From contig OX442314.1 in the NCBI GenBank assembly GCA_949358305.1, positions 22,747,060 through 22,811,059 of the forward strand: DNA of 64,000 nt, read 5' to 3'. Numbering within the stretch: position 1 is the stretch's first letter; each line of letters opens with the position of its first letter. This DNA comes from Strigamia acuminata (Eukaryota > Arthropoda > Chilopoda > Geophilomorpha > Linotaeniidae). The notes beneath the pieces were generated by a model. The model was not told the origin of the DNA and searched no databases. It saw only the letters and a list, made by a program, of their open reading frames with translations. This document shows positions 38,901 through 53,900 of this stretch, piece by piece. Made by a program: the position numbers and the translations under genes.

Positions 38901-40784
38901 AAGGAATGATTCTTGAGATTAATAATCCCTTAATGGAGCCCGGAGCAAACCACTAAAACCACTTTATTCATTAGAAATTTTAATTTCAGCACGCACAAAA
39001 AAATTACTAAGCTATTTTGAGCCTGATAAGCTAAAACTACGGTTTGTAAATTTTCTGCATTGAAAAAATTTGCATAGTACGAGTAAATCACAATTTTTCG
39101 AGAGAAAGGATTATAAACAATGTTCAGATTACTGATTTAGACGTTGGGAAAAAACCATTAAGCACAGGTATACAGCAGCTAAAATCAATTTCGTGTAACT
39201 CGACACTCCGCAATAATTTATTAAGGAGAGGGAGAAAAAAAGAATAAAGATGTTTATAGTTTACAACAAACAGAAATAACATCACCTTAACATTATATTT
39301 GTGCTTTTTAAGTTTGGTTTCAGAGTAGAATTGCAAAGGAAAATTGATATGGATGTCGCTATGGTAACACTACAGTAAATGGGAAATGAATCGACTAACT
39401 TTCTCTATTTTTACTATTTTATGGCCCAGTTTTTTGAATAGATCTAGCAGGTTTTCACTTATTTTTACCTATTTTCTAGATATTTTTGCTACATTTAGCT
39501 GCTTTTGAGCTAATTTTTGCACAAATTAGCCGGTTCTTAGTCATTTTTAGCAAATCCCAAGCGGTTTTCAGCAAATTTTAGGCAAATTTAGCTAATTTTT
39601 CAGTCATTTATAGCAAATTCTAGCTAATTTTTAGTCATTTTTAGGAAATTTTAGCTGATTTTGTCATTTTCAGCAAATTTTAGCTGATTTCTAGTTATTA
39701 TTAGCAAATGTTAGCTATTTTTAGCTGCTTTCTAGTCATTTTTAGCAAATTTCTAGTTATTTTAGCTATATTTATCCGGTTTTTAGCCATTTTTGCTAAA
39801 TTCAGCTGGGTTTTAGTTGTTATTAGCTGTTTATAGCTAATTTTCTGCTAATTTCTATTGTTATTTAAACACTATCATCCAGGTGGTCAAGTAAATAAAA
39901 ACCAAACACGATGCTCACTCCTTAGTTCTCTCTTTCCTAATAACATTAGTTAGATACTCGGGAGACAGGGTTTGTGAGTTCGAAATAGCTGCTTTGTTTG
40001 ATCAGTGGATTAGTGCGTCACAACCATCAGATAATTTCCACTCGAAAAAATGAAAACACTACTGTGTGTCCTTTAAACAGTTGATATTTTTTTTTTTACT
40101 TCCTCTTTTTTTTTTTTTAAAAAAAAATAAAATGTTTGTCATGTTTGTATTTGAAGCCCAGAACGAAAAAATGAATCCCCAAAACATTTTTTTAAGCCTT
40201 TGTGCTGCAAAAATATAGCAACAACAGAAACTGGTAACCAAGCCAATAATTGATATTTTATTTTTATATTTCTCAGAAGCAACCCGGTTGGCTTTCCTAC
40301 ATGACATATTGGTGAGAGTTTAATTAAATAAAATCAAAATTAAATTTTTTTTGTAAAAAAAAAAAAAAATTAATTTACACGTTAAAAAAAAAATTGTTAA
40401 CGGATTTCACATTAATAAATCAAAAGACCGAAATTATTACATTAAAAACTTGGATAATTAAAAGCCATTTTTCGATTTTTTGTTTTGTATTAAAATTATC
40501 AAAGAGGAATTGCAATTAATCTCAACACGCCAAAAACCACGAGTGATATTCAAAATCAGGCAATAAACATGCAAATTTGCTGACAACAAATAAATAAAAT
40601 TAAATCCCAGAGCATAAAATTAATTTTTTTTCAGACGTCCGTTTCGGAACATTACCCAAATAGCAAGAAATTTAACACTTAATGTTCCCTTTCCAGAACG
40701 ATCTAATGCTTTTAATATAAATCTAAATTGATAAACGGGAAAAATGCAAAGACGAATTCACTAACCTGAATTTTGTTCGGCCAT
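8778..40784 (-). CDS. AGBL4: AGBL4 / cytosolic carboxypeptidase 6, 5' part (three coding exons)
   Basis: M14-family metallocarboxypeptidase that trims glutamates from tubulin and other proteins (known family role). I see three minus-strand coding exons: 40784-40766, 14028-13900 and 8902-8778. They have matching phases (1, 1, 0), consensus GT-AG borders and 273 nt in all (91 codons), open throughout. The protein starts MAEQNS, has an acidic Ser/Gly/Asp stretch at residues 7-20, then KKGNLIFDASFEGG, NLGRVDYISDYEYDLFIRP and PDTCNPRFRVWFNFTVENV. This is the conserved N-terminal beta-sandwich domain of CCP6 and matches vertebrate AGBL4 almost residue for residue, better than AGBL2, AGBL3 or AGBL5. 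The zinc-binding HxxE and the catalytic domain are not here; they must lie left of position 1. The introns are about 26.7 kb, 5.0 kb and more than 8.7 kb, in keeping with the very long introns of this gene in vertebrates. Confidence 0.9.
10100..10342 (+). mobile_element. 5S rRNA-derived SINE, copy 1
   Basis: TTAAGCAGCATTGGGCCCAG then TCAGTACTTGGATGGGTGGC and CTGCTGGGAATCTCAGTTG align with the 3' half of animal 5S rRNA (internal promoter: A box, IE, C box). The 5' part is weaker (GATCACCCGTTCCAATC). A tail of about 130 bp follows (GTCTGATTTAGGTACTGTTT, TTTTCCCAGTTCTCAGTG, ACTGGGTC, ending GATCAC) and is shared with the copy at 33291. Head from 5S plus a shared unrelated tail defines a SINE3-type element, not a plain 5S pseudogene. 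In AGBL4 intron 2. Confidence 0.8.
11171..11666. mobile_element. TA-flanked MITE, GAGAGTTTGCGGGATGCA ends
   Basis: TA plus GAGAGTTTGCGGGATGCA at 11171 is mirrored by TGCATCCCGCAAACTCTC plus TA ending at 11666. The arms continue for about 29 bp with one mismatch. About 0.5 kb with no coding capacity and several internal copies of AGTGTAAGGGAAAAAT-like sequence. TA duplication suggests mobilisation by a Tc1/mariner-type transposase. Confidence 0.8.
13623..13708. repeat. 86-bp fold-back hairpin (38-bp arms, 10-nt loop)
   Basis: Arms 13623-13660 and 13671-13708 (TGTACAATTGCGGCCATAAA... against ...TTTATGGCTGCAATTGTACA) differ at four places, all transitions. As RNA it would form a long stem with G-U wobbles. 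It could be a tiny MITE or a pre-miRNA-like hairpin. It lies in the 5.0-kb/26.7-kb intron region just left of AGBL4 exon 2 (intron 2). Confidence 0.75.
13900..14028 (-). CDS. AGBL4: AGBL4 coding exon 2
   Basis: The minus-strand acceptor TTTATTCCAG and donor G|GTATTA bound 129 nt that are open in one phase only. The exon encodes an acidic SGSESDEADGG stretch, a GNVNRIVVRTPG segment and KKGNLIFDASFEGG. The last part aligns with KKGHLIFDACFESG of vertebrate CCP6. Its G+C is clearly above the flanking intron. Confidence 0.9.
17290..17760. repeat. CCAATATTGG-rich repeat block
   Basis: The palindromic core CCAATATTGG and variants (GGTCCAATATTGGTCC, GGCCAATATTGC) recur many times without a strict period. 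The motif and a GGGAATACA neighbour recur at 18590-18640, suggesting one repetitive element of about 1.35 kb or two fragments. Non-coding. Another reading is a degenerate satellite. Confidence 0.6.
19010..19830. promoter_or_regulatory. CpG-rich island with CRE/NRF1-like motifs inside AGBL4 intron 1
   Basis: About 0.8 kb of unusually GC- and CpG-rich DNA. It holds TCACGTG at about 19014, CGACGTCACG at about 19331, TGACGTAA at about 19514, GCGCATGCATGG-like and CGCATGCGCC NRF1-like sites, and a GTCCCC hexamer run (19228-19262). It also holds AAACATGGCGGCAG at about 19427 with a short frame to TAA. This looks like a promoter (alternative AGBL4 start or a nested gene), but I cannot assign a transcript. 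Confidence 0.4.
19960..20025. repeat. Poly(T/C) tract
   Basis: About 60 nt of T with scattered C. Simple sequence, flanking the CpG-rich island. Confidence 0.9.
20885..21066 (-). repeat. Gypsy 3' LTR (left copy)
   Basis: Begins TGTGTTATTCAAGTG. It matches the right LTR through GATGGAGTCGGAACG and then diverges, so its inner end is approximate. No perfect target duplication is visible around the element. Confidence 0.75.
21387..21611 (-). pseudogene. Gypsy integrase C-terminal fragment
   Basis: The stretch LADSVHQFLVSYRSMPHSIT then CKTPAENIF corresponds to the FLxxYRxxPHxxTxxxPAExxF block near the end of Gypsy integrases. The catalytic DDE core is absent. Confidence 0.75.
21745..21895. repeat. 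33-bp minisatellite inside the Gypsy element
   Basis: Four to five near-identical units of GCACGCGGTACAGCCGATCC plus AGGCGTAGGAGCA. It stands where reverse transcriptase should be, so it probably expanded after an internal deletion. The length, 33 bp, keeps several frames open. Confidence 0.85.
22139..22597 (-). pseudogene. Gypsy zinc-knuckle and aspartic protease remnant
   Basis: Begins MCGETGHRRDNCKYRCAKC, a CCHC-type knuckle. The segment further on, LRMEIGTGDEGTNIS, sits where the protease LxxDTGA motif should be, but the catalytic Asp is Gly. Inactive remnant. Confidence 0.65.
22882..23315. mobile_element. MITE with TTAA target sites, nested in Gypsy
   Basis: GGTGGGTTCCACTTGTGTTC at the left and GAACACAAGTGTGAACCCACC at the right are inverted copies, each bounded outside by TTAA (22878-22881 and 23316-23319). 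TTAA duplication is the piggyBac signature. Inner arms repeat CGCAACGCAA. 434 bp, no coding signal. Confidence 0.8.
23435..24026 (-). pseudogene. Gypsy gag remnant, interrupted by a MITE
   Basis: The minus-strand ATG at 24026 opens MPFVGTPNKYNLQDDWG. A 256-bp MITE interrupts it. Beyond the MITE the frame continues (23701-23435) with DKVNTLLLCMGMTTFSKIVD, then RPKNPTKMKHQELDNLMDKY and RFHNRKR, a classic retrotransposon gag domain. The frame closes after about 90 residues. Confidence 0.75.
23714..23969. mobile_element. Palindromic TA-flanked MITE, nested in Gypsy gag
   Basis: CAGTCGTGTTCAAAAAAACT at the left mirrors AGTTTTTTTGAACACAACTG at the right, with TA on both sides (23712-23713, 23970-23971). 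The arms match over about 115 bp with few differences, around a short centre, so the element is almost one long hairpin. The ends resemble Tc1/mariner. Confidence 0.85.
24130..24324 (-). repeat. Gypsy 5' LTR (right copy)
   Basis: Begins TGTCTTCTTCAAGTG and ends CGGAACATTACA on the plus strand (TG...CA form). It shares TTCAGATGTAGAATTGCAGT and TTTGCATGATTTTACAG with the left copy, with scattered differences. Confidence 0.8.
28419..28432. promoter_or_regulatory. X-box (RFX site), perfect palindrome
   Basis: GTTGCCGAGGCAAC: two ideal six-base half sites with a two-base spacer. In AGBL4 intron 1. A second site lies 103 bp on. Confidence 0.6.
28522..28534. promoter_or_regulatory. X-box (RFX site)
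   Basis: GTTGTCTAGCAAC fits RYYNYY-N-RRNRAC. In AGBL4 intron 1, paired with the site at 28419. Confidence 0.45.
31186..31230. repeat. GAAA/GA microsatellite
   Basis: AAAGAAAGAAAGAAAGAGAG passing into a GA run. Simple sequence. Confidence 0.9.
33291..33470 (+). mobile_element. 5S rRNA-derived SINE, copy 2
   Basis: GTTAAGCGGCATTGGGTTTG, GTTAGTACTTGGATGGGTGA and CCTGCTGGAAATCCCAGTT match the 5S internal promoter region, and the tail matches copy 1 (TGTCTGATTAAGATACTGTT, TTTTCCCAGTTCTCAATG, GTTGGGTC, GATCAC). It is truncated at the 5' end relative to copy 1. In AGBL4 intron 1. Confidence 0.8.
35690..35935. repeat. Minisatellite with alternating 39- and 42-bp units
   Basis: Units all contain ATAACATTGTTGCTG and CCTTGG. 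One form continues ATCAGTTTATTT, the other AGCAACAAATTATTT, and they alternate, giving an 81-bp higher-order unit. All lengths are multiples of three, so an ORF runs through by chance. Confidence 0.85.
39355..39368. promoter_or_regulatory. X-box (RFX site) near the 5' end of AGBL4
   Basis: GTCGCTATGGTAAC, full consensus. It is 1.4 kb inside AGBL4 intron 1 and 1.9 kb from the ELAV first exon. Confidence 0.55.
39410..39870. repeat. Degenerate TTTTAGCAAATTTTAGCT repeat array
   Basis: More than 400 bp of imperfect units of about 20 bp built from TTTTAGC, AAATTTTAGCT and TTTTTAGTCATTTTTAGC. Non-coding. Near the 5' end of AGBL4 intron 1. Confidence 0.8.
40766..40784 (-). CDS. AGBL4: AGBL4 coding exon 1 (start codon, MAEQNS)
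   Basis: Only 19 coding nt: ATG plus five codons and one base, then the donor GGTTAGT (minus strand). The phase-1 end fits the phase-1 acceptor of exon 2 exactly and makes an Asp codon. Vertebrate CCP6 also begins MAE and then has a short acidic linker. An in-frame TGA lies upstream of the ATG, at roughly 40832, so this is the first usable start. The exon is too short to stand alone; the case rests on phase, the donor, the MAE start and its position next to the ELAV promoter. Confidence 0.75.
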
Positions 40785-41280
40785 TTGTAGACAGCTTCGC
40801 CCTCTAACGGCGAAAAGAGACGAATATCAATAACCTCGAAACTTCTCTCTGTTTACGAGGTTTTTAAACGTTTTTATCAAATACAGTCGCGATATGATTA
40901 TTAAATCAATTTTAATTCACAATTTTAAAATGTTTATCAAACTTTAATCTTCGTTCTAAATTCATTTTCCTTTCTACAACCGATTCCCGCTCTACCGTTG
41001 TAAAGTCGTGATTTGGTCCGAACCGATCCGCAAAAGTAATCCGCGCAATCCATCGCTTCTCCGAGCAAATTAAATGACATCAACCCGCGACTACATGTCG
41101 GTAAAATGAGTAAAAGTACGAAATAAACAACGCCAACACTTTTGAGAGCAAATACAACCCGGACACAAATAACACGAGGTTTAAAATATTGAGCGGGTTG
41201 ATATGGAGCAGAAGTAAATAGGCAGCACTTTATTCTCGCTCGTACGTGATTCTCGCGTTATTTAGTTCGAGCACTGGGCA
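40785..41280. promoter_or_regulatory. Putative bidirectional promoter between AGBL4 and ELAV-like
   Basis: Less than 0.5 kb separates the AGBL4 start codon (minus strand) from the 5' UTR exon of the ELAV-like gene (plus strand). The interval is richer in CpG than its surroundings, with many CG steps between 40980 and 41290. It has no obvious TATA box, as is usual for divergent CpG promoters. Transcription start sites cannot be fixed from sequence; the right edge is set just before the presumed ELAV first exon. Confidence 0.65.
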
Positions 41281-41630
41281 AGTGGAGTTGTGTTAGTCGG
41301 GGAGTCGACCGCTCATTTCGGTTGCTGTTTTTCTTCGTTTTTTAATCATTTTCGTCTAGTTAGACCTCTGTTTTTGTGTCTATACTGTCGTGGTCCTCAG
41401 TTTCCGGCCCCCGGTAGAGTTTTGTCAAAACAGTTTGGGAAAAAGACAACGAAGTTTTCAGTTTGTATCTACCAAACCAACGCCATTTTGCGTTGTTTCT
41501 CATTTCGCAACGAAAAACGTAGGACAAAAGCCTTCGCTTGCTCTTGGGGGCTCCACCTAGACTACATTTTTTTTAAGCCATTCGGCTTTGTGACACCTTT
41601 GCGGTTTTAACAACGGACTCGGCCATACAG
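41281..41630 (+). other. ELAV-like 5' UTR exon (non-coding exon 1)
   Basis: A GC-richer segment ends in a strong donor, CATACAG|GTAAGAATT, at 41630/41631. It lies upstream of the first coding exon with a sensible 828-nt intron. An ORF in it (about 41290-41610) stops before the donor and does not join the ELAV frame, so I treat the exon as untranslated. The left edge (start site) is approximate. Confidence 0.55.
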
Positions 41631-42478
41631 GTAAGAATTCATTTCCACGTATATTTGTCCTCGAAAAACCAAAACTCGTGCTTTCTCTCTTGTCTCCCTG
41701 ACTCCATTGTGCGCGCTCCACTAATTTTTTCCCCTCCCGTTTGCATTTTTTTTTTATTTTCACTTTCTACTATTATAAGACTTGACTAGTGCTCGCACAT
41801 CGATTTATTTCATTTACAAATTTCCTCGGCCAGTTTTATTTCGAGTTTATACTTATAATTAAACACGTGTGTTGACGTCACGTTTGTTTAAACGAGTGGT
41901 TTAGCAGAAATCTAATGGAAAATAATGAAAGAAAGAAACAGTTTTTTCACTTAAGCATTGTAGTGCGTGGTAGTATTCTAAAATGTAGGACTAATTAAAT
42001 TTGCACAAGTGTATATCATTTTTTTTTTCTGTTTTACTATTCACATTTGGATTTTTTTAGTTTATTTTTTATTTTTTTTAATTAATTGAGTACAATTTGC
42101 CCACATTTTGTTGGTTATTCTTTTATAAAAATTTTTTTTTTTATAATTATTTCTATTGAAAGGGCTAAAAAAAAAAGAAATATTTTAACATACATATTAA
42201 AACTATTAAATTATTCATTTTGAAGGAAACAAAGGATACAAAGCTGCTTGCACGCTGTAAATATATTTTATTTACTTTCATATCTAAAAAAAAAAAATTA
42301 AAAATTAAAAAAAAAATTCTTAACCAAAGAAATTTTGCTACAAAAAATTTTTTATCTTAAATTAAGGAAGCTTTAGTATTATAAAACTAGTTTAAACTTA
42401 AAATAGACACTTAAAAAAGAAAGAAGTATAAAAATGTAGGTTTATATCTTGTGTGTAGAGAATTGAAGCACCACTACT

Positions 42479-49183
<6,705 letters not shown>

Positions 49184-52100
49184 AGAGGTTTGGGAAGACG
49201 AGCCTGTCCGTTGCACCGTCCTATGCCCATAATTTATCATTTATCTTCGTTTTTTCATTTGGTTTTCACTTTGGTTTCTTTTTTGTGTTTTTGCGTTTTT
49301 TGTTTTCGGTTAATTTTTTGTTTTTTTTGTTTTTTTAATTTAATTAATTTTTTCTTTTCGAATTTTGTGTTTAATTTCGTGGAAATTTTAAAAATTTAGT
49401 TTTGAGTTTTTAAAATTTGATTTGGTTTTTTAAAACGTAAAAAAAAAACAACTAAGGGACAAAAAGTCTCCCTCCTTCTTACCTTGTTGTTTTTTTTAGG
49501 AAGGCGGGAGCGAGGGAGATTTAGCCCTCTTAAAAAAAAAATGGGCTCCAACGGCGGACATCGGTCAGGCTCACAGACCCCGTGGGCTCAAGCGAGCAGA
49601 GTTAAAATTTTTCTAGTCAAATAACTTGAAAAGAAAAAAAAACTGAGCGAACTTGTACTTATGGTCACGTGACATGGAACTTTGATATATTTTTTGTCTC
49701 TTGTTCTCATCGTTAAGTGGTTTTTTGAAAAGCGACTTCGAATGAATTGGGAGCGACGGCGACATCTGCGTTAGCGGCACATTTACATGGCGCGTGGCAT
49801 TTGTCGCTGCCTCCAAGTCTGTATTTGTGGAGAGTATTATTAATTAATCATCAAGTAGTTGTTTAAGAAAAAAAAACAAAAATGGAAAATGGACCGGTGT
49901 TCCATGAAAATAGAATGGAACCAATTTGTTTTTTGAATTTGGTTTATATCGTATGTCGATTGCGAATTTTTTTTTTTAAATTTGAGTTATAATTTGTTAA
50001 TTATAATTTTTTTTTGTCTTTTTTTTTGTTTTTTTTTTGGTTGGTTGTTTATGTTAATTTTTAATTGAGGGTTTGATGTTAAAGTGACACTAAATCTGAA
50101 TTTATGATAATTTTTATTTTAATTGTTTTTTTGTTTGATGATTTTTGTTTTGATTGGATTCATCCATGCAGAAGATGTGGATTATCTTGTGTTCGAATTT
50201 GGAACTTATTTTTTAGTGTCACATGGATTTAAAAATAATTTTATGACCCTCGAGATTGGGATTTAAAAGGATTTTTGAAATTTTAAAAAAAATAATTTTT
50301 TTTTAAGAGAAAAAAAAATTTTTTCTTTTGTTTCAAATTTTTGAAAAAATTTGAGCATATTTTGCAAAAGAATTCTTTATATTATTAGAAAGATGCTTAT
50401 TTTTTTGTCATTGGTTTAGTAGCCAGGAGCTGAGTTACTATTTAGTTATGTTTTTATTTTATTGATCTAATTTTTCTCTTTTCTCTTTCATGTTAGTGAC
50501 ATTATTTTTGTCTTGTATTATTTTGAGTGTTTGCTTTTGTTTATTTCCCTATATAGGTCTGCATAAGTATTCACTTATTTTAGGTTTAGCAAGTTGCTGC
50601 TGTATGCTTTATTTCCCCGTTTAGTTTAATTATTTTTTTCCTTTGATTTAATTACGTTACAAGTATTTAATTTTAAATTTTTTTGGGTTTTTGAATTTAT
50701 TTAACATTTAGGTTTAAGTTACTTAGGTTTAAAAAAAAAGTTTGCATTTGTGTTTTTTTTTTTTTCTTTTGATTAAATTTGATTTAATTGGACATTTTTT
50801 TTGTTTTGTTTTGTTTATTATTTTCATTTTATTTGGTTTGAGTTTTAATTTCTGATTTTTAAATTTTTTGGTTTTATTTTTTATTTTTATTTTTTAATTT
50901 TATGATTATTTATTTATTTCTTATGATTTTTTTTTATTATTTATGATTTTTTTTTCAAAATTGTTGAAATTGGAAATTGAATAACCCAAAAACAATTACA
51001 GCAAAGCTAAAATCCATATACTTAGCTCACTGATTATTTGTGTTCACTACTCCCCCACCACATTCCATGAGACAATTCAGGATGGTATTGAACGCGCAAA
51101 ATTTTATTGAAGTTTTAAAGATAAAAAAAATAAAAGCCCAGTCATAAATAATACATCAACTTCCACTTGGTATATTTTTATAAAAAGTTAATAAAAAAAG
51201 AAACTAAATACAGAAATCATTCCTATAATATGTCGGTAGCTAATGTTGGAAGAGATTGCGGTATAGAGGAGGATAAAAGAGAAAAATTTGGGTAGCAAGT
51301 GGTTACTTAATGATCTTCCAGTGAATTTTGGTTAAAAAAAATGTCAGGAAAATGGAATTTTTTCATATTAAAGGTCACTTGTATATAATTAACAATATAG
51401 AAATACAAAGCTAGTCAACCAAAAAGAAAATACCATTTTTGATAAAATTTATCATGATGTTAAAGCCAAACCTCAAAGGTTGAAGATATTAAGGGAAAAA
51501 CAAATTTTTAAAACTTATTTAATATTAATAACTTATTATTACTATTATTATTATAAGATTTTTTTTGGAATTTAAAAAAAAAAGGATTATATAAAAAGTA
51601 TAATTTGAAAAAAGTATTAATTTGACCATTCCTTTAAAAAGACAAACATTCCTGAAAACTTTTTTCTTTCTTGAAAAGTTAAGACAGTTAAAGAAAAGTC
51701 AAAGTGATATTTTTAAAAAGACATTTAAAACAAAAATTGGGTATGTTTTAAAAAGAATTGATTTAAAATTTAAAATTTTTTTCTTTCTTTTTGCTTGTCA
51801 GTGTGTCTGTATATGGTTTTTGTGTTTTTTGCTCTGAATTTTGATGCCCATTGAAAATTTTTACTGCAGTAAAAATGAAAAAATTTTTAAAAAAATATGA
51901 AAAAATATATATATATATATATCTTATTATATACTAAGCAAATCTAGTCATGGACTTTTGTGTCCTATTGGGCAGGAAGGGGAGGGATAGCGCGAATGAA
52001 AATGGCTACTCGAATAAATAGGAAAAAAAACCCCTTCCATCAAGTTTGAGGCTGGCTTGATACAAAAAATACTGAAATGTATTTTATGAAGTTGTTTGAT

Positions 52101-53900
52101 GCTGCAGAATTATTTAAAAAAGATTGTTTCTGCTAATATTTAAAGATGGCAAAGATGTCTGCTAAGCCTAGTTAATAATATTTCTCGGATGCAATTTTTT
52201 GTCAAAATGTAAAAACAGAAGAAAAACAAAAAAAAAATGGCAAATTTGGCTTTGCTTGACTTATTTGGGATATTTGGATGGAATTTGTAAAATATTTAAT
52301 AAGCACACGGGAAGAAGAAAAAATCAAATTGATTTTCTAGAGAAAACAATGGAGAGTAATGGTAGCTAGATAAATAGTCCACCCCCACAAGTAGACATTT
52401 TGAGCTGTAGAAACAAAAAGGTTTTTAGTAGTTTTCACTTTTAAGAAAAAAGTGTAAAAATATTTTTGACGTTCCAGTGAATTGTCTCTGCAGCACAGCC
52501 ATGTTGAATGGCGTATTAAAAAATAAAAATATAAAAAAAAAATATTGAGGCGGGAAATCCCAAATCTTCCTCAAAATGATGCAATAATTTATTGTTCCAT
52601 GATTAAGGAGTTAAGAAATTTAAATTAAGAGAAGAGAAAATCCCATTTCCCCTGAAAAAAAGATTAATTTTTCTATTTATTAGTGTCTCCAAAGAGAGAG
52701 AAAAGAAATCTTGAAGAAAATCTTTTAGAATTATGGAAAAATCTTTCACTCCTTTTTTTTCTTAGACATTGTTGCATGGTCTTGGCTCAACTTTTTTCAA
52801 TTGTGAAGCTAGTCTTGTATCTATACAAAATATATACTCAGTTTTCGTGTCTCAGTTTAGTGTGAAATTTTACTACTTAAAAAAAAAAAAAGAATCTTTA
52901 TCCTTAAATGTGTTACCCCTTTTTCTCTATCTCTCATCCATTTTATTTGAACGTCCAAATATTTCTTTATTGAATTTATTAATTATTAATAATAATAAAA
53001 AAAAAAAAATAAGAAAAGTTTGCAGGCCAGTTGAAGAAGTAAACTTTGAAAACTGATCTCTTTTTAAGTGTAAATAGTGAATTTTTCTTTAAAAGAACAA
53101 AAAAAAAAGTAACTACTTAATTGTGTAAACCCATGCCCTCAAAGTGTTTGATTATTTATTTATTATCTAATGATTTTTGTCATTGGTGTCATTTTCTCAC
53201 GTTAACCCTTTTTAATAGGTAAAAAAAAATATTTTCTCTTTTTATTTATTCTCTTTAAATTAACTTAATTACTAACCTCTAAGTTGATGTTGATCCTTGT
53301 AGTCTGATGGATTACTTTTAGCCAATCGTGTAGTTTTTTGCTTATTGTGGAAATTTGTGTGACACACTTTTGTTCATCTTTGATGAGTATCTCTCATATG
53401 GAAAAAAAAGAAACAACAACTAGGGAATGAATTTTTTTTATTAATTTGATTACAATTTCCTGGCCCAAATGCCCCCTTTCCCTCAGAATCTCTTAAAAAA
53501 AAAAAGACGAAAAATATTTCTTGAGTGTTCTATTTCAGATCTCTTTCTTCAAAGCCCAGTTTGAGATTACCAATGATGAGATTGTGTACATTTTACAAAT
53601 TAATTTATTTGTCAAAAGAAAAGATGATAAAAAAAATAACAGCCGGCTGTTGTACGTTTTTTTCCGAGGTAGTTTGGTTGTATTGCAATATTTGTACTTT
53701 TCCATGTTGACTACTTATACAATAAATTATTCTGAAACTTAAGTTCTTTTCGCTTTACCCTATTGCAGTTTTACAGTCTTGTAGGTGCATCCAAAAAGTT
53801 CTTTTTCTTTTGTTTTATTTTGTTTTATTCAAAAAATACATGGAATTTGATGATAATTTGTAATAAAGCTAAGTAGGTGGCTGCAATGTCTGGAAATCAG
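49184..53900 (+). other. Probable long ELAV 3' UTR / downstream T-rich region
   Basis: More than 4 kb after the ELAV stop is very T-rich on the plus strand with no coding signal. Long T-rich 3' UTRs are known for ELAV genes. Possible AATAAA signals are at 51129-51134, 52013-52018, 53721-53726 and 53862-53867. I cannot tell which are used, so the end is a guess. Confidence 0.4.

Larger units (their letters stand above)
14029..40765 (-). other. AGBL4 intron 1 (26.7 kb)
   Basis: It holds the CCAATATTGG block, the CpG-rich island, the Gypsy element with nested MITEs, SINE copy 2, minisatellites and three X-boxes. Between these it is AT-rich DNA in which I found no convincing exon. A GC-richer, non-repetitive patch at 29080-29330 and another at 32390-32680 could be regulatory. 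Confidence 0.55.

Noticed and set aside
41290-41610. 106-codon plus-strand frame in the ELAV first exon
   Set aside because: It ends before the donor and does not resemble any known ELAV leader; more likely 5' UTR.
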